From the NCBI GenBank assembly GCA_001599815.1, contig BCIA01000005.1, forward strand, positions 4,286,472 to 4,350,471: a DNA stretch of 64,000 nucleotides, in the 5' to 3' direction. The notes beneath the pieces were generated by a model. It ran no database searches, was not told the origin of the DNA, and saw only the letters and a list, made by a program, of their open reading frames with translations. Shown here one piece after another: positions 1 to 11,917 of this stretch. A program made the translations under genes and the position numbers. The first letter of the stretch is position 1, and the number at the start of each line of letters is the position of its first letter. The DNA comes from Furcasterigmium furcatum (taxonomy: Eukaryota; Ascomycota; Sordariomycetes; Glomerellales; Plectosphaerellaceae).

Positions 1-1730
1 CTCGGGCATCCAACCACAGTGGGCATGAACGAGGGGAACGAGCAAGGCCCCCAGCGATGGGCAAGAAACAAAAAGGCAAGGGAAAAAGAAAGAACGGGCG
101 GCGGGCGGGATGCGGTGCAGCGGCGGGGTCTGCCGAACGATTTTCATCCTCGCAGTGCCTGCCCCCCCTGTCGCTGTCGCTGGTCCCCTGTCCGCGAGCA
201 AGTGATGGACAGCCAAGCCGAGCGAGCTTGTTGCAGGGGTATTCACCCCATGTTCTTCTCCTCTGTGATGTGATACCCTTTTCGGCATGCGGACAGCGGA
301 CAGTGCTGGAGGGAAACGTCGAAGCGAGCGGGGTGCGCCGAGCGAGTGTGACGAGGGCGCTTAGAGGACAGGTGTGTCTCTGAATTCTGACCAATGGCGT
401 GTTAGTGTTCCCTAAAATAACGTTGCACAGAGCAATGATTTTAGGCCAATGAGAAACCAAGGCGCCCTGGTTGATGCGAGGCCGGGTCGAGCTGCACGGG
501 CCGCACTAGCAGCAACACGTTTGCTGGCCAATGGCGTCTCGAGGATGGGCCGTGGCGCCAAAAACGTCTTTCCGTAGCTCCAACCCCACACCTGTCGAAA
601 GCTCCAATCCTCACCACCGTTAACCACCATCACCATCAACCACCAGCCAGGCCTCGCGGCCTCGCGCTGCTGCTCCTCCTGACTCTCCACGCCGTCCGTC
701 GTTGGCTAGACCTGCCCCCCCGGAGCCACATCTTCTCGGCACGCACCGTTTGCTGCGCGATGATGCTCCCGGCTGCCGCCACGGCCGCCCTCGTTGCCAG
801 GGCTTCCCTGGCTTGGCTGCCATGCCCTCCGCTGTGCTTCGCTTCACGGACGCACGCACACCACAGACGGCCTGCATGTGCCCAGCAGCATCCCTGATCT
901 ATTCTTTCCTGTCCGTGGCATGGCACCAGCCCTCTAGCGTGGCCTCGACGGCCGCGGTGCCGCGCCGGGTGGTACGACCTCGACTGCCATGCATCCACCG
1001 CCGGCGGTCCCTCTGCCCCCCGCCCCCCATCGAAGACATCCCCGGCGTCTACGGGTGCTATTCTTGTCCCTGCGCATGACTCTCCCCGAGCACCGCTCCT
1101 CACCGCGGCGGTCAGTCCTGCCTGTCCCTGTCCCTGTTGGGCCCCCAAGAGCCTGATCGAGCGTATCACCGTCGAGCAGCTCTTCCAGCGGACGCAACCC
1201 TCTCCTGGCAGCCATACGCAGGTGCCCAGAACCGCCGAATCACGCACATTGGAACCTGCATAGCACCTACAAACGGGGGGTGTGCCGTTGCTCAACCGCC
1301 GCCGCCGCTGCTGTGATCCCATCCCTCGTCGCTCAATCCTCCCCCCTCCTCCATCGTACATAACCTGAAGTAGGCGCCCGCGCGTATCCCCATCCTCAAA
1401 CCTCCTTTCCTCTTTTTGCGACCCGTGACATCTTTCCCGAGCATAGCGAGCTCATTGTATACCTCTCTCTCTCTCTCTCTATCAACATCTATCTATACGT
1501 GCTTGTGCATTCTTCCACGAACGACTAAAAGGATCTCGGTCTCACAACAGATCCCTCTGCATCACTGCGAACCACGACATCAGGATACAAAACCCTAGAC
1601 GAGCCGGCGACGGCCTCTTGAACAACCCGAACAAGCGAGGTTACCCGGTGCGAACTGGGTCTTACGGATAGCCGCTGAATATCGCGGCTCCCGCATTTTC
1701 TATTTGACTTTCATATCAAACAAACACACA
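1..1730. other. Non-coding 5' flank of the SAM-PH gene
   Basis: I see no convincing gene here. The longest open frames are on the minus strand, are Arg/Gly/Ala-rich and show no recognisable motif. Three CCAAT pentamers lie on the plus strand at 391-395, 446-450 and 528-532, spaced for a CBC/HAP-type promoter. They are about 1.2 kb from the next start codon, so they may mark a distant promoter or serve a gene outside the window. A (CT)9 run at 1463-1480 and the pyrimidine-rich sequence around it resemble the leader and transcription-start zone of fungal genes. Confidence 0.6.
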
Positions 1731-4387
1731 ATGGTGAGCTCAGCAGACGGTCCGGCGAGACGGACGCAGGCGACCTGACTTGCTTCGCAGGAATACTCGA
1801 CACATCACTCCATGGGCGAGCTGCGCTCGCATCAGATGGAGATGCGGCACAAGGCCGGCATCCGCGACTCTCTCTTCAGCATCAAGAGGGACGACAGGCC
1901 AATGTCGGTCGCCACAGAATTCGTCGACATGGACTGGGATGAGGATATCATGAGCGAGATCGAGGACAACTCGCCCAGGCACAGCGTCAACTCTGTAAGT
2001 ACTGTCGACTGACTTCGTGTGCCGTTGGAGCCGACCGGCTGATTGTTCGCTTCGCGCAGTCGGGAGGGCAGCCTAGCATCACCACAGTTTCTTCATATGA
2101 CGAAGCACCTACACCACGACACAGCCCCAGCCGAGGAAGGGATATCGATGCCGAGTGGTCAAAGTCGGTCGAGGGACCCTCGGGGCCGCACCTGTTCCGC
2201 AACTCGCTCATCGCCAATCTCGAGGAGGAGGCCGAGGCCGGCGTGCTAACCATGTCGCCCATCACACCAAAGGCGCCCCGACAGCTGGACGAGGCTTTCA
2301 ACCTCCCCATCTTCCACGAGCCGCTGCCGACGTTCCACGAGCCCCTGCCCATGCGACGACAGAGCGGCCCTTTCAAATATCACCACGGTGAGCTCGACAC
2401 CTCCGAACTCCCCGACTGGACCCCCGAGATGGTTGCGCAATCAATGCTCGATGCTGGCATGGAGCAGGCGATTGCGGAGCGATTCATCGAGAACGACATC
2501 AGCGGCGCCATCCTCATCACCCTCAAGTTCGAGGACCTCAAGGAGCTCAGCATCCAGTCCTTCGGCATCCGCACCAAGGTCTGGAACCAGATCCAGAACG
2601 TCTGCGAGCCCACGCCCAGGTCGCCGAGGGCGCCGACCCCGATCCAGGATGAGCCCAGCAGGGAACTCGTCCCCAGGGAGGAGCCGAGGAAGATCAGCCC
2701 GCCGCTGTCGAGGAACGGTACGAGGAGGCGCCAGAAGTCCCCGTCGCACGAGGACCTCATCACCCCCCTCGAGTCGGTCTCGATTGTCGGCATCGAGCAG
2801 GTCATTCCCGAGCCGCACTTCTGCTCCAAGGGCGAGAAGTGCTCTACCTACAAGAAGCGCCAGCGCATCATCGAGGAGCTGAGGAGGCTCAACCCTGACG
2901 CTGACCTGCAGTCCGGCGCCGTTGTCATCGCTGGTGATCCCGGAAACCCGCTGACAGCCAGGGCCCTGGAGCCTCATGAGACGGCCATCCGCCCGTTCTC
3001 CGATGCCATGAACTCGGTCGTTGCCTCGTCCGATGTCCTCGGGCCCGGCAGCATCCCGCCTCTGCAGTACTTGCAGGAGACCACCCTTCGCAACCTCCAG
3101 AAGCAGGATCCCCAGGAGAACGTCAGGCAGTTCCTTAACTTCCAGCAGTGCGACTCGAACGAGGTTCCTCCCACGCCGCCCTTCGAGATGGCGCCCTGCT
3201 CGGCACCCAAGGAGGGCCTTCGTGGCCTGCCCAAGCTGGCGATTCCCGGAAGCCGACAGCCAGGATACGCGCCTGCGGTGCCTTCCAGGCTTGCCTACCA
3301 GTCGCCGCAGTCTCGGCCCCAGTCTCAGCAGGAGGATGACTACCAGATGGAGATGACCGAGTCGCCTGACTTTGAGCCCTCCGAGAACCTGTACCGCTTC
3401 GGCACACCCTTCTCTGAGATGGACGTTCCCGTTACCGTGGTTCCCATGGACCGCATTGAGCGCAACATCTCTCAGTCCGTTCCCCCCGAGATGAGCTACC
3501 GCCACAACACCGTTCCCACCCCCAACCCTCCGCGGACCATGTCCCGCGCCTCGGCCCGCCGACCATCTTTCCCTGTCATGCCCGCCCTGGATGAGAACTC
3601 GGCCACCGACATCCGCACTTCGCCCAACTCCAACTCTCCCCAGCGCACATCCATCCGCTCTGGGCGCCAGCCTCTCCACGCTCCTCCCCGCCCGGCATTC
3701 CCCTGGACCCAGAACTCCGAGGCAGCCGCCGGCGACAAGCCCAGCGCTACCTTCCACATCCCCCTCATCTCCCTCAAGGAAGCCGCCGCGGCATCCAACA
3801 CCTCCCTGAACACGGCCGTCGGCACCGCCTCCTCCGCCGCCTCCACCCTCCAGGACGGCGTAACCTACCAAGGCCCCATGAAGAAGCGCCGCACCCGTAT
3901 GCTCCGCCACGAGTGGAACGACGGCTACTTCACCCTCAAGGGCACCCGCCTGGCCATGCACAAGGACGCCATGCAGGTGGACCGCACGCTCGAGTACGTC
4001 GACATTGACGACTACGCCATCGCGTGCTCCTCGCTCGGCTCGCAGTCCAAGCTCAGCGCGGCGTTCAAGCGCGCCAAGCTGCTCTCCTCCTCCTCGGGGT
4101 CCAAGGACACCGACAGCGTCGGCGCCTTCGCCTTCCAGCTCATCCCCCAGGGCAAGGACGGCGTCGCCGCCCCCGGCAAGCTGCGCAAGCGCGACTCGAG
4201 CTTCAGCTTCGCCTCGGGCAGCAGCGCCGCCGGGCCCGATGGCGTCAACGGCACGGGCAAGACGCACCACTTCGCCGTCAAGAACCGCGACGAGCGCATC
4301 GACTGGATGCGCGAGATGATGCTCGCCAAGGCCATGCGGCAGAAGGGCGAGGGCTTCGAGGTGAGCGTCAACGGGAACCAGATCTGA
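1731..4387 (+). CDS. SAM and PH domain protein, Boi-like without SH3
   Basis: Three exons are proposed: 1731-1733, 1791-1994 and 2060-4387, giving 844 residues. The first exon is the ATG alone; a GTGAGC donor follows it directly, and both introns are phase 0. A SAM domain lies at about residues 182-250 (DWTPEMVAQSML through FGIRTKVWNQI) and a PH domain at about 670-830 (GPMKKRRTRML, then WNDGYFTLKG). The middle is disordered and rich in Ser and Pro, with a conserved-looking Cys pair (FCSKGEKCSTYKKR) after the SAM domain. The yeast Boi1/2 and fission yeast Pob1 polarity scaffolds combine SH3, SAM and PH; no SH3 is visible here. By family the PH domain should bind phosphoinositides at growth sites and the SAM domain should bind a protein partner. 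The specific role is inferred. Confidence 0.85.
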
Positions 4388-4993
4388 TCTGTCTGGCTGC
4401 CTGGTACGCGACGACGAGACGGAAAAGAAAAATACGCAAAAGACACGGACGGACGGGTCATCATGTTTCTTGGTTCATTCATTTTGTTCTCTTCTATACT
4501 CCTCTCCCTCAGGCCCATGGGGTCTTATTTGCATGGGCTGGCGCGGCATAGTGATATCCCATTTGCTTTTTATTTTATACTCATCTGCTGCTGCGCGCGT
4601 TACAGAGTGGTCTTTCCTTACGCTGCGAGCTATTCTTTCGCGAGACAGACGCTCCTTGATTTGGGTTCTTATACTGGATGCCGCGAGGGCCCTGGGATGG
4701 TGGTGGGAGATTGGGAAAGGGGAAGTAGTTTAGTACGTACCTAGGTAGCACGCCTTTTGCAATGCGAGGGAGGTAATCTGGTATCTTGACTTGTCTTTCC
4801 TGCGAGTGATGAGTGATTATGGATGATAGACCCAAGCGGGATATGGCATCACCGTTATCACGTGACGCCCCCTTCGGCGACATAATCGCAACCCCGCAGC
4901 CCGTCTTGACTCACAATATGACCTCTCAACCTCTTATACTCGCAATAAATCATCCTTTTGTCTAGTCGCTCTCATCTGCACATATCTGCAACC
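4388..4993. other. Intergenic: 3' UTR and short promoter
   Basis: This spacer separates two plus-strand genes. It should hold the 3' end of the SAM-PH transcript and the promoter of the M24 gene. The small ORFs in it have no recognisable features. Confidence 0.6.
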
Positions 4994-5698
4994 ATGGCGC
5001 CTGCCGAGATATCTGCAGAGGAGCAGGCCCGGGCCGCCAGTCTCCGAGACGCAGAGAACAAGGCAGTGCAACTCTTTGCGGAGATTGAACGAGATCTCAT
5101 CCGGCCGGGGATCAGCGAGAAGACACTGAGCGACGAGATTCATGAACTCGGGGAGAAACGTCACGGAGTCCGAACCCACTGGCACAAGAGAGTCGTCCGA
5201 AGCGGGCCGAACACCGCGAGGCCTTTCGAGGACAACCCTCCCGACCGCGTCATCCAGCCTGATGACATTCTCGTCGTCGACCTCGGCCCGGTCTTCGAGG
5301 CCTGGGAAGCCGACTTTGGACGCACCTTTGTCCTCGGCAACGACCCGGACAAGATCAAGCTGCGTGATACGCTGGAGCCCATATGGAACACCGTCAAGGA
5401 GCGTTTCGACGAGAACCCCGACATGTCGGGCGAGGAGCTCTATGACATCGCCTGCAAAGAGGTCCAAGACGTTGGATATGAGTTTGGGGCGACAATCGCT
5501 GGGCACATTGTCGGATCATTCCCCCATGAGCGGATTCCTCGGGACAAAATCTCCCTCTACATTGCGAAGGGGAGCACAAACTCGATGAACAGTGTTGGGA
5601 AAGATGGGTTGAAGAGGCATTGGATTCTGGAAATCCATATCCGCGACCCAGTCAGAAACATCCAGGGGTTCACAGAACAGCTTCTCACGGTGAATTAG
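4994..5698 (+). CDS. M24-family metallopeptidase-fold protein (Xaa-Pro peptidase-like)
   Basis: A single exon encodes 234 residues. I chose the ATG at 4994 for its good context (AACCATGG); the 12 codons upstream begin with TTG. The fold is creatinase/prolidase (peptidase M24), and the five metal-ligand positions appear intact: D in VVDLGP (about 96), D in EADFGRTF (about 108), H in AGHIVGSFPHE (about 170), E in ILEIHIRDP (about 213) and E in GFTEQLL (about 229). The protein has only the catalytic domain and lacks the N-terminal creatinase domain of typical aminopeptidase P. Family members remove N-terminal residues next to proline or hydrolyse Xaa-Pro dipeptides using two divalent metals. There is no signal peptide, so a cytosolic location is likely. 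The substrate is unknown. Confidence 0.85.
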   Translation: MAPAEISAEEQARAASLRDAENKAVQLFAEIERDLIRPGISEKTLSDEIHELGEKRHGVRTHWHKRVVRSGPNTARPFEDNPPDRVIQPDDILVVDLGPVFEAWEADFGRTFVLGNDPDKIKLRDTLEPIWNTVKERFDENPDMSGEELYDIACKEVQDVGYEFGATIAGHIVGSFPHERIPRDKISLYIAKGSTNSMNSVGKDGLKRHWILEIHIRDPVRNIQGFTEQLLTVN

Positions 5699-6728
5699 GC
5701 GGGCTGGGCGGCGAATACTGCGACATATTTCGGTATGCCCATAGAAGGCCGGTGATTATATCAGAGACTGCGCGTATACCAGCAGAGTAAAGATTTTCAT
5801 AGACATATAGCAGCAGTAATATTAGTTATACCGCAGCATATCAGAAAATTCATTCTCGTGTCGAGAATGGACGCCCTTGATTGAAGGCTCTAGGTTTATG
5901 CCGCTCATGAACTATTCCTGGAAATATATTACGGACGAAGATAGTGCATAGGCCTTTGGCATCTGAGGAGAGTACGAAGTCTTGTGAGCTATGATCAACT
6001 AACATGGAATAGTATAGTGATAAGGAGCTCCTTACCATCAAATGTGTAGACCATTCTCTCGCCTGACACTGGTCTCTCTGCCGCAACTAAGTAGACAAGC
6101 CTGATGAGCACATACTGTTGTCAAGCGTTGGCTGTAAGAACGCAATCCTGTTCAGAGATCAACAGTGTAGGATGGTGCACAGTTGATACATAATTCCGTC
6201 TGAGTTGCAGTGACCAGCCCTCCCTCATCTCGACCCAGCGCATTTCCAAAGAGCCCGGCACCTGGCCCGTCTGCTGCGCCGTGGCTGGTAGGGTCCCGTG
6301 ACGGCCTGTCGACTTGACGTCTTGGCCCAGAGCCCTGCTTACTCATCGCGACGAGAGCACCAGGGACCCAAGCTGACGAGAGTCGAAGCAATACATCTCA
6401 AAGGAGCCCCGAATGAGATTCGTTACGTCTTGATCACGGCGCTACACTGGTTTGGCCAAGAGAGTTCGGGCCAAGAGAGTTCGGGCCATGAATGGGAGCA
6501 AGTCAGTTCTTCTAGCTAGAAACTACGCAGCTATCACAAGGCAGAAGGCATCTTGAATAGGGGCACAAATTGTTACATCATTGAACAAGTTCTGTACATT
6601 GGTTTCTATATCATACACCACGAGGGCCTCGGCCCCGGGACTTTCGAACCCGCCGTATCACACAGTCCGACGCGCCTCCTTGCTTATTTTCCACCGGCGT
6701 CCTGCTCCGCATACCCCCGCCGCCGCGT
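5699..6728. other. Intergenic, convergent gene ends
   Basis: About 1 kb lies between the plus-strand M24 gene and the minus-strand RSM26 gene, so both 3' ends fall here. No ORF shows coding character. A 15-bp direct duplication lies at 6454-6483. Confidence 0.6.
6454..6483. repeat. 15-bp tandem duplication
   Basis: The unit GGCCAAGAGAGTTCG occurs at 6454-6468 and again at 6469-6483, followed by a partial third copy (GGCC). It probably arose by replication slippage. I see no function. Confidence 0.8.
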
Positions 6729-7782
6729 CTAAGCAGAAGCAGGAGCAGACGCCGACGGGCGCGCGCGGACGGCCGCGAGGTCCGACACGGCGTGCCAATC
6801 GATGGAGTCCCACCAGGCCTCGACGAAGTCCTTCTTGCCGCCGATGCCGTAGTCGCGCAGCCACACGTGCTCCCAGGTGCTCAGGCACAGGACGGGGACG
6901 GCCTCGAGGGATCCGGGCGAGCGGGTGGCGAGCTTCTGGGCGCGCTGGCTGTTGCGCAGGAACGGGGCGGCGGAGTCGCCGGCGCCGGCGGTGTTCATGT
7001 CGGTGGGCTGCTGGCGCCAGTGGGCGCCCGGGTAGGGCGTGCCGGCGAGGTAGGTCGTGAGGATGCGGTACTCGGCGCCGGAGTAGGGGGCGTAGGGGCT
7101 GCCGGAGCTCGCGCCGGGGGCCGGGGAGGTGCCGGGGGCGGAGCCGAAGAGGGAGGAGGACGGGTTGGCGGCGGGGGCGCCGACCTTGACGAGCCAGACG
7201 AAGCCGGGGCCGAACATGGAGGAGGCGGTGAGGACGAACTCCTGGCGGAGGGTCTTGAGGGAGGAGAAGGAGGGGCGCAGGTCCTCGACGAGGGTGCTGG
7301 GGATGTCCACCCGCTCGGGGGAGAGGGTCTTGAAGAAGAAGTGCGTGTTGTGGGCCATGGAGGCGTGGTTGAAGATGGGGGCCTGGTCGGGGTCGCGGGC
7401 GGTTGCGTGGAGGATTTGCTTGGTGTCGCGGTTCTCGAGGTCGGTGCCTGTGAGAGGGGGTCAGCATCATGTCGTCGTGGTCGTGTGCCGGGAGAGGGTC
7501 TGGAGATGGGATCGACGAGCTACGGCGACGCCATCACCAGACGGCTCTTGGCCAGCTGAGGAGCTCAGGGGTCGGCAACGGACCTGCCACAAGCGCATTG
7601 AGCTTGCCCAGAGTGTGGTTCATGTTCTGCGTCCAGGCCATGTCGTAGGCACCGGCCGAGAAGAGGCCGGGGACTCCTTCGCTAAAGTCATGATCGAGGG
7701 TGGGAATGGTGTGGAGGGATCGCTGGCGCAGCCCTGGGGCGAGGCGGACGCGCGGTATCCTCAGTCTTGTCGTTCGGAGCAT
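6729..7782 (-). CDS. RSM26: Mitochondrial small-subunit ribosomal protein Rsm26 (mS42)
   Basis: Two exons, 7782-7584 and 7447-6729, are joined across a 136-bp phase-1 intron and encode 305 residues. The N-terminus is basic and Arg-rich (MLRTTRLRIPRVRLAPGLRQ), as in a mitochondrial targeting peptide. The body is the Fe/Mn superoxide dismutase fold: FNHASMAHNTHFFFKTL in the N-terminal half and VLCLSTWEHVWLRDYG in the C-terminal half. The dismutase Asp before WEH is Ser here and the first-helix His is missing, so the protein should not bind the catalytic metal. That matches fungal mS42/Rsm26 and mS43/Mrp1, which are structural mitoribosome proteins of dismutase fold. Assignment to mS42 rather than mS43 is by overall resemblance. 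Confidence 0.83.
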
Positions 7783-8221
7783 GGTGTCTGTGGGCGTCGG
7801 GCTGGGTGGCGGCTCGTCGCTGGGGTCGTTGTCGTCGGTTCAGGATCGCGTGGAAGCTTCGCACGCGATGAACTTTTTTTGGCGGATGGACTGATTGAGG
7901 TGCTTACATAAGGCAGAAGCCCAGTGATTGGGATGGTCAGTGCGTTTGTGGCGTCAGCCTTGCATACGAGGCTGGGGGCGCCATAACTGCGCTAGTCCTG
8001 ATTGAGCACATTACCCTTGGGTGGACGATGTGCTCAAATCGACCTCGACAGCCAGGGACTCACATATGGCGGGAGCTTTTACATACACAACAACCGAAAG
8101 ACTAAGCATTTCCAGTGAGTCAAATGAGGGCTGTGTCCTTTGAGTGTCTCGCCTGATCTTAGCCACTCTACATACCCTAACTTGAAGATGTCCTGTCTCG
8201 TCGGTCCAGGAGTCCGGCGGT
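7783..8221. other. Intergenic: RSM26 promoter and NLR gene 3' end
   Basis: This 439-bp spacer lies between two minus-strand genes. It should contain the RSM26 promoter and the terminator region of the NB-ARC-TPR gene. No gene is seen. Confidence 0.6.
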
Positions 8222-11200
8222 TCAGGTTTTGAAGTTTCCTCCCCATTGCTCCGAGCATTCGAGCGAAACCTTCGTGTCCGGGTGCTCCGCGCCCAGGGTC
8301 TTCTCACGGCGGCTCGCGCACTCACGCATCAACCCGACTGCAGCCTCCTTGCGGCCGCTCAACCACCACGTCCACGCCAGGTTGTTCATGCTGCTCAGCG
8401 TGTCGGGATGGTCGACGCCGAGCTTCGTCTTACGGATCTCCATGACCTGTGCCTCCAGCTTCTCGGCCTCATGATACCGCTCCTGGTCCCAGTACGTCAA
8501 CGCCAGGTTGTTGACGCTGGTCAGCGTGTCCGTGTGGTCTGGCCCCAGCCGAGTCTTGCAGATGTCCACCACCTCCGCCATCAGTTCCTGTGCATGCTGC
8601 CATCGCCCCTGCTTCCTGAGCGTCAGGGCCCGGTTGTTCATGCTGGTCAGGGTGGCCGGGTCCTCGGGGCCCAGGAGCACCTTACGGCTCTGGATCACCG
8701 CGGATTCCAGCTCGTCGGCCTCTCCCAACCGGTCTTGGTTCCGGTACGTCGACGCCAGATTATCCATGGTAGTCAGAGTGTCGGCATGTTCGGTGCCTAG
8801 CTTAGTCTTGCGAGTGTTCAGGGCCCGGACCTGAAGCACCTCGGCCTCATCCCACCGGCCTTGTCTTGAGTATGCCAGCGCCAGGTTGTCCATCGCGGCT
8901 AGCGTGTCCGGGTGGTCGTCCCCGAGTTCCCGCCTCTCGATCTGCAAACAGGTCAAGAGATCCCCCTCTGCATCCTTCCACCGGCCTTGCTCCACCAGGT
9001 ACCGAGACTTTCGAAACAGGAGGTCGGCCTTTTCCAGCCTCTCGTCGCGCGAGTTCGTTCCCTTGAACCGCAGCACCGACTCGGCGTGAGGCAGGTACTT
9101 GCTGCAGACTTCCCAATCCTCGTATCCCCCGACCTCCGGGAAGCAGTCTGACAGGGCAAACATCGACTGGCTGGCGAAGCTCTCCTTCTTGCCCTGGTCT
9201 TCGAGCCACTCCCTCGTGACCATCTGGACGAGCCGGTGGACGTTCAGCGTCTCGTCTTCGGTCTCGCTGACGAGTGAGAAGGCCTTCAGGCACCCCAGTG
9301 CCTTCATCAGCTTGAAAGTGCTATCTTGATCTTCGTCGTCGTCGTTGTTTCCGTCTTTTTGGGCTGCTTCATGGTCCAGGTGCGCCTGCAGGAAGTCCTT
9401 GCTGATGCCGTGCTTGTCGTAGAAGCAGAGGAGCGAGAGGAGCTCGGCGGCGACGGCGTCCTGCTTTTGGATCTGCTCAAACGAAAGGACCCACGTCGCC
9501 GCCACCGCGCGAAGCGTGTCCGAGTCCCGTCCGACGGTCTCAAAGTCCTCGCTGAGGAGGCGCATGAAGCCGCGGTCGCTCCCCCTCAGAAGCTTTAGGT
9601 ACGCCTTGACCGTGATGGACTGTGCCTCGATGAAGGAGGCGGCCTGGACGAGCGCGAGGGGGAGCCGGTCTAGTCGTTCGGAGAGTTCCGACAGGTCGCC
9701 GTCCGAGGGGGTGCTGCTGCTCGATCTCCCCAGACTGCCGCGCAACAAGTCGCGTGATTCGGCGTCGCTCATGACGCCGACTTGGAGCAGCGGCCTTCCC
9801 TTGGAAAGGGCCAGGCCTGCCTGCTTGTTTCTCGTCGTGATGAAGAGCGAGACGTGGCTGCACTCGGGGATGTACTGGCCGAGGCTGGCGCCTGTCGATG
9901 ATGATCGGAAGAGGTCTGCGTCGTCCGCGTTGTCGATGATGACGAGCCAGGGGCGCTGGTTGTTCCCTGTCTCCATCCAATCCTTGACCAGCTTCATCGT
10001 GTTGGTCTCGGCATCGTCGTGTCCGGGAACCTCGCATCTGAGCGCCAGCGAGGCGTACGACTCGCGGAACCGTTCGGCGGTGCTCGCATGGATCCAGAAG
10101 ACGGACAGGCCTGGGTCCTTTTCCTGTGCGCGATATGCGTACTCTATGGCGATTTGGGTTTTGCTATCAATGGTCAGCGTTGGCCATTCGTCCCAAGTGT
10201 AAGTGACAGCTGAACAGAGAAGATAGAGGAGTCGCAGTACCCAGCACCACCAAGTCCAAAGAGCGCTATACGACTCTGGACAGACGACTTGAGAGGCTGC
10301 CGCTGTTCTTGGATCTCGGCCATGATCGTCTCTCGAGTTATGAATGATTCGTTCCTTGCGTAAGGAATCAAGGCTGTCATGGAGGTGATCGTGGTCAGCC
10401 AACTCCAAGTCCATGAGTCCGACCAAGACGATCATCGTTGTACTCACACCATACTTTCGGCTTTTCCACCGTGATCTGAGCCGCTATGACAGTGGTCAGA
10501 CTTGTTTCTCGAGCTGCTGCTGCTATATTTGACTGAGTCAGCTCTCTCCCCTGAAAGTTTCCCGCCGCGGGCTTCTTCACCTACCTCGCGACGAAGGCGC
10601 CCAGAAGGCGAGAAACGCCTTGGCACACGCAGCAGCCGTCGCGGCCGCGTAGTTCTGCCACGCCTTGGTCTTGTGGCTGTCGGCGTAGTCGCACGCCCCC
10701 TTGATCACCAGGCAGGGGAACACGTCCCAGAGGCCGGCGCCCTCCATCTCAAACGCGATGATGTCCTCCTGCTCCGCGATCCGGTCCCTATCCTGCCCCG
10801 ACTTCATGACCGTGTCCCCCGACGCAATCAGCCCGAAGTGCACCGCCGGCGCCGGCGGGGGGCCCTCGAGACGCTCGCGTCGGACGGGCTCTCCGCTGCA
10901 CCCGGCCTTGTCGCACGTCTTTCCGTCCTCGACATGACGGTACCCCGAGTCGAAGAGACGGTCATGCTCGACGCCCGGGTATGTCGCCCTGAGCTCGGGC
11001 TCTTCCTGGAGGTGCGTGAGATGCTCGGCCATCTTGGCGCGCAGTTTCTTCTTGTCGCGGATGCCCTGGAGCTTGGCCAGAAGCGAGCGGATCTCCATGC
11101 CGGGCCTGCCCAGCGAGTCGGGGAGCGTGTTCTTGCGGACGAACTGCTCGGGCAGCCGGCGGCCGAGGTCGTACTGCACCACGCCGCTGCTTATGACGAC

Positions 11201-11566
11201 GTCGCCGAGGATGATCTCGGTCTTACCGCCGCCCCCTGAGGGGAAAGGGACGGCGCCGCAGATGCCGACGACCAGGGCGAGCTTGAGGTTCGGCCAGCTG
11301 GCGCGGCAGTTGGCGGCCACGGCGGCGGCGTGGACCTTGCCCATCCCGGGCATGTGGGCGACCACGACGTCGTGGCGGCCGATGCGCCCGGCGGAATAGG
11401 CGTTGGGGTCGCTCGGGGCCTTGTCGTACGGCTCGGCCTCGGCCTCTTCCCCGTCGTCCCAGTCATGGTCGAAGAGGGCCGCGACGGCGTCGGCTTCGAG
11501 GGTGAGGGCGCAGACGATGGCGATCTCAAAGTCGTCGCGACTCGCCGGCCTCTGAGGTGTGATCAT
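8222..11566 (-). CDS. NLR-like protein: PNP_UDP-NB-ARC-TPR
   Basis: Four exons are proposed: 11566-10585, 10483-10448, 10373-10241 and 10163-8222. They total 1030 residues and keep frame throughout. Residues about 10-325 form a purine/uridine phosphorylase-like domain (FEIAIVCALTLEADAV; LALVVGICGAVP; IAFEMEGAG, covering nucleoside-site signatures). The NB-ARC ATPase follows: Walker A GLGGAGKT at about 379-386, rebuilt exactly across the phase-2 intron 10164-10240; Walker B WLVIIDNADD; an RNBS-like LFITTRNK; and LPLALVQAASFI. About 755-1010 are kinesin-light-chain-type TPRs with the recurring pattern DHPDTL..MNNLA. This is a well-known fungal NLR architecture. Such proteins are proposed to oligomerise on ligand sensing by the TPRs and release the N-terminal effector domain. 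The gene lies head to tail with the ankyrin-subtilase gene. The 36-bp second exon is the least certain part. Confidence 0.88.
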
Positions 11567-11917
11567 TGGTCTGGTCTGGTCTGGCCGAGCGTTGGTGAAC
11601 TAACATGATGTTGGCGGGGAGGGAGGCGATCATAGCACGAGTGACATGGGAGAGCGGTGTTTAAGTATGGTCTTGGCCCCCAATTCTTTGATGTACATAG
11701 AGTAGATCCCCAGTGTCCCATAGCAGGGATCTAGACCAATGATGGTAGTGAGCGGCCCGTCACGGCCTGCACGTTGCATCTCCTTAAGACGTGAGAACAG
11801 GTGCACACTATGAGCCTTAGCGACTATATGGCCACGCCTCTTTATATGTACTACTATGACTATAATGTAGTAGTATTACTACTCCTCGTAATGTTACAGC
11901 ACGATGCTCATCCTTCC
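11567..11917. other. Intergenic: NLR promoter, with AT-rich inverted repeat
   Basis: This 351-bp spacer holds the 3' end of the ankyrin-subtilase gene and the promoter of the NLR gene. An AT-rich stretch around 11836-11882 includes an inverted repeat, TACTACTA at 11849-11856 and TAGTAGTA at 11868-11875, with an 11-nt loop. Confidence 0.6.

Noticed and set aside
636..1361. 241-codon minus-strand open frame upstream of the SAM-PH gene
   Set aside because: Low-complexity Arg/Gly/Ala composition, no motif and no splice support. I treat it as promoter DNA.
2441..4270. 609-codon minus-strand open frame
   Set aside because: It is antisense to the SAM-PH exon and is Gly/Arg/Ala-rich. Third-position GC bias produces such frames; the plus strand has the real domains.
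6600..6665. tRNA-like TTCGAA stretch near the RSM26 3' end
   Set aside because: The flanking bases do not form a T-stem, and no acceptor stem or D-arm is visible.
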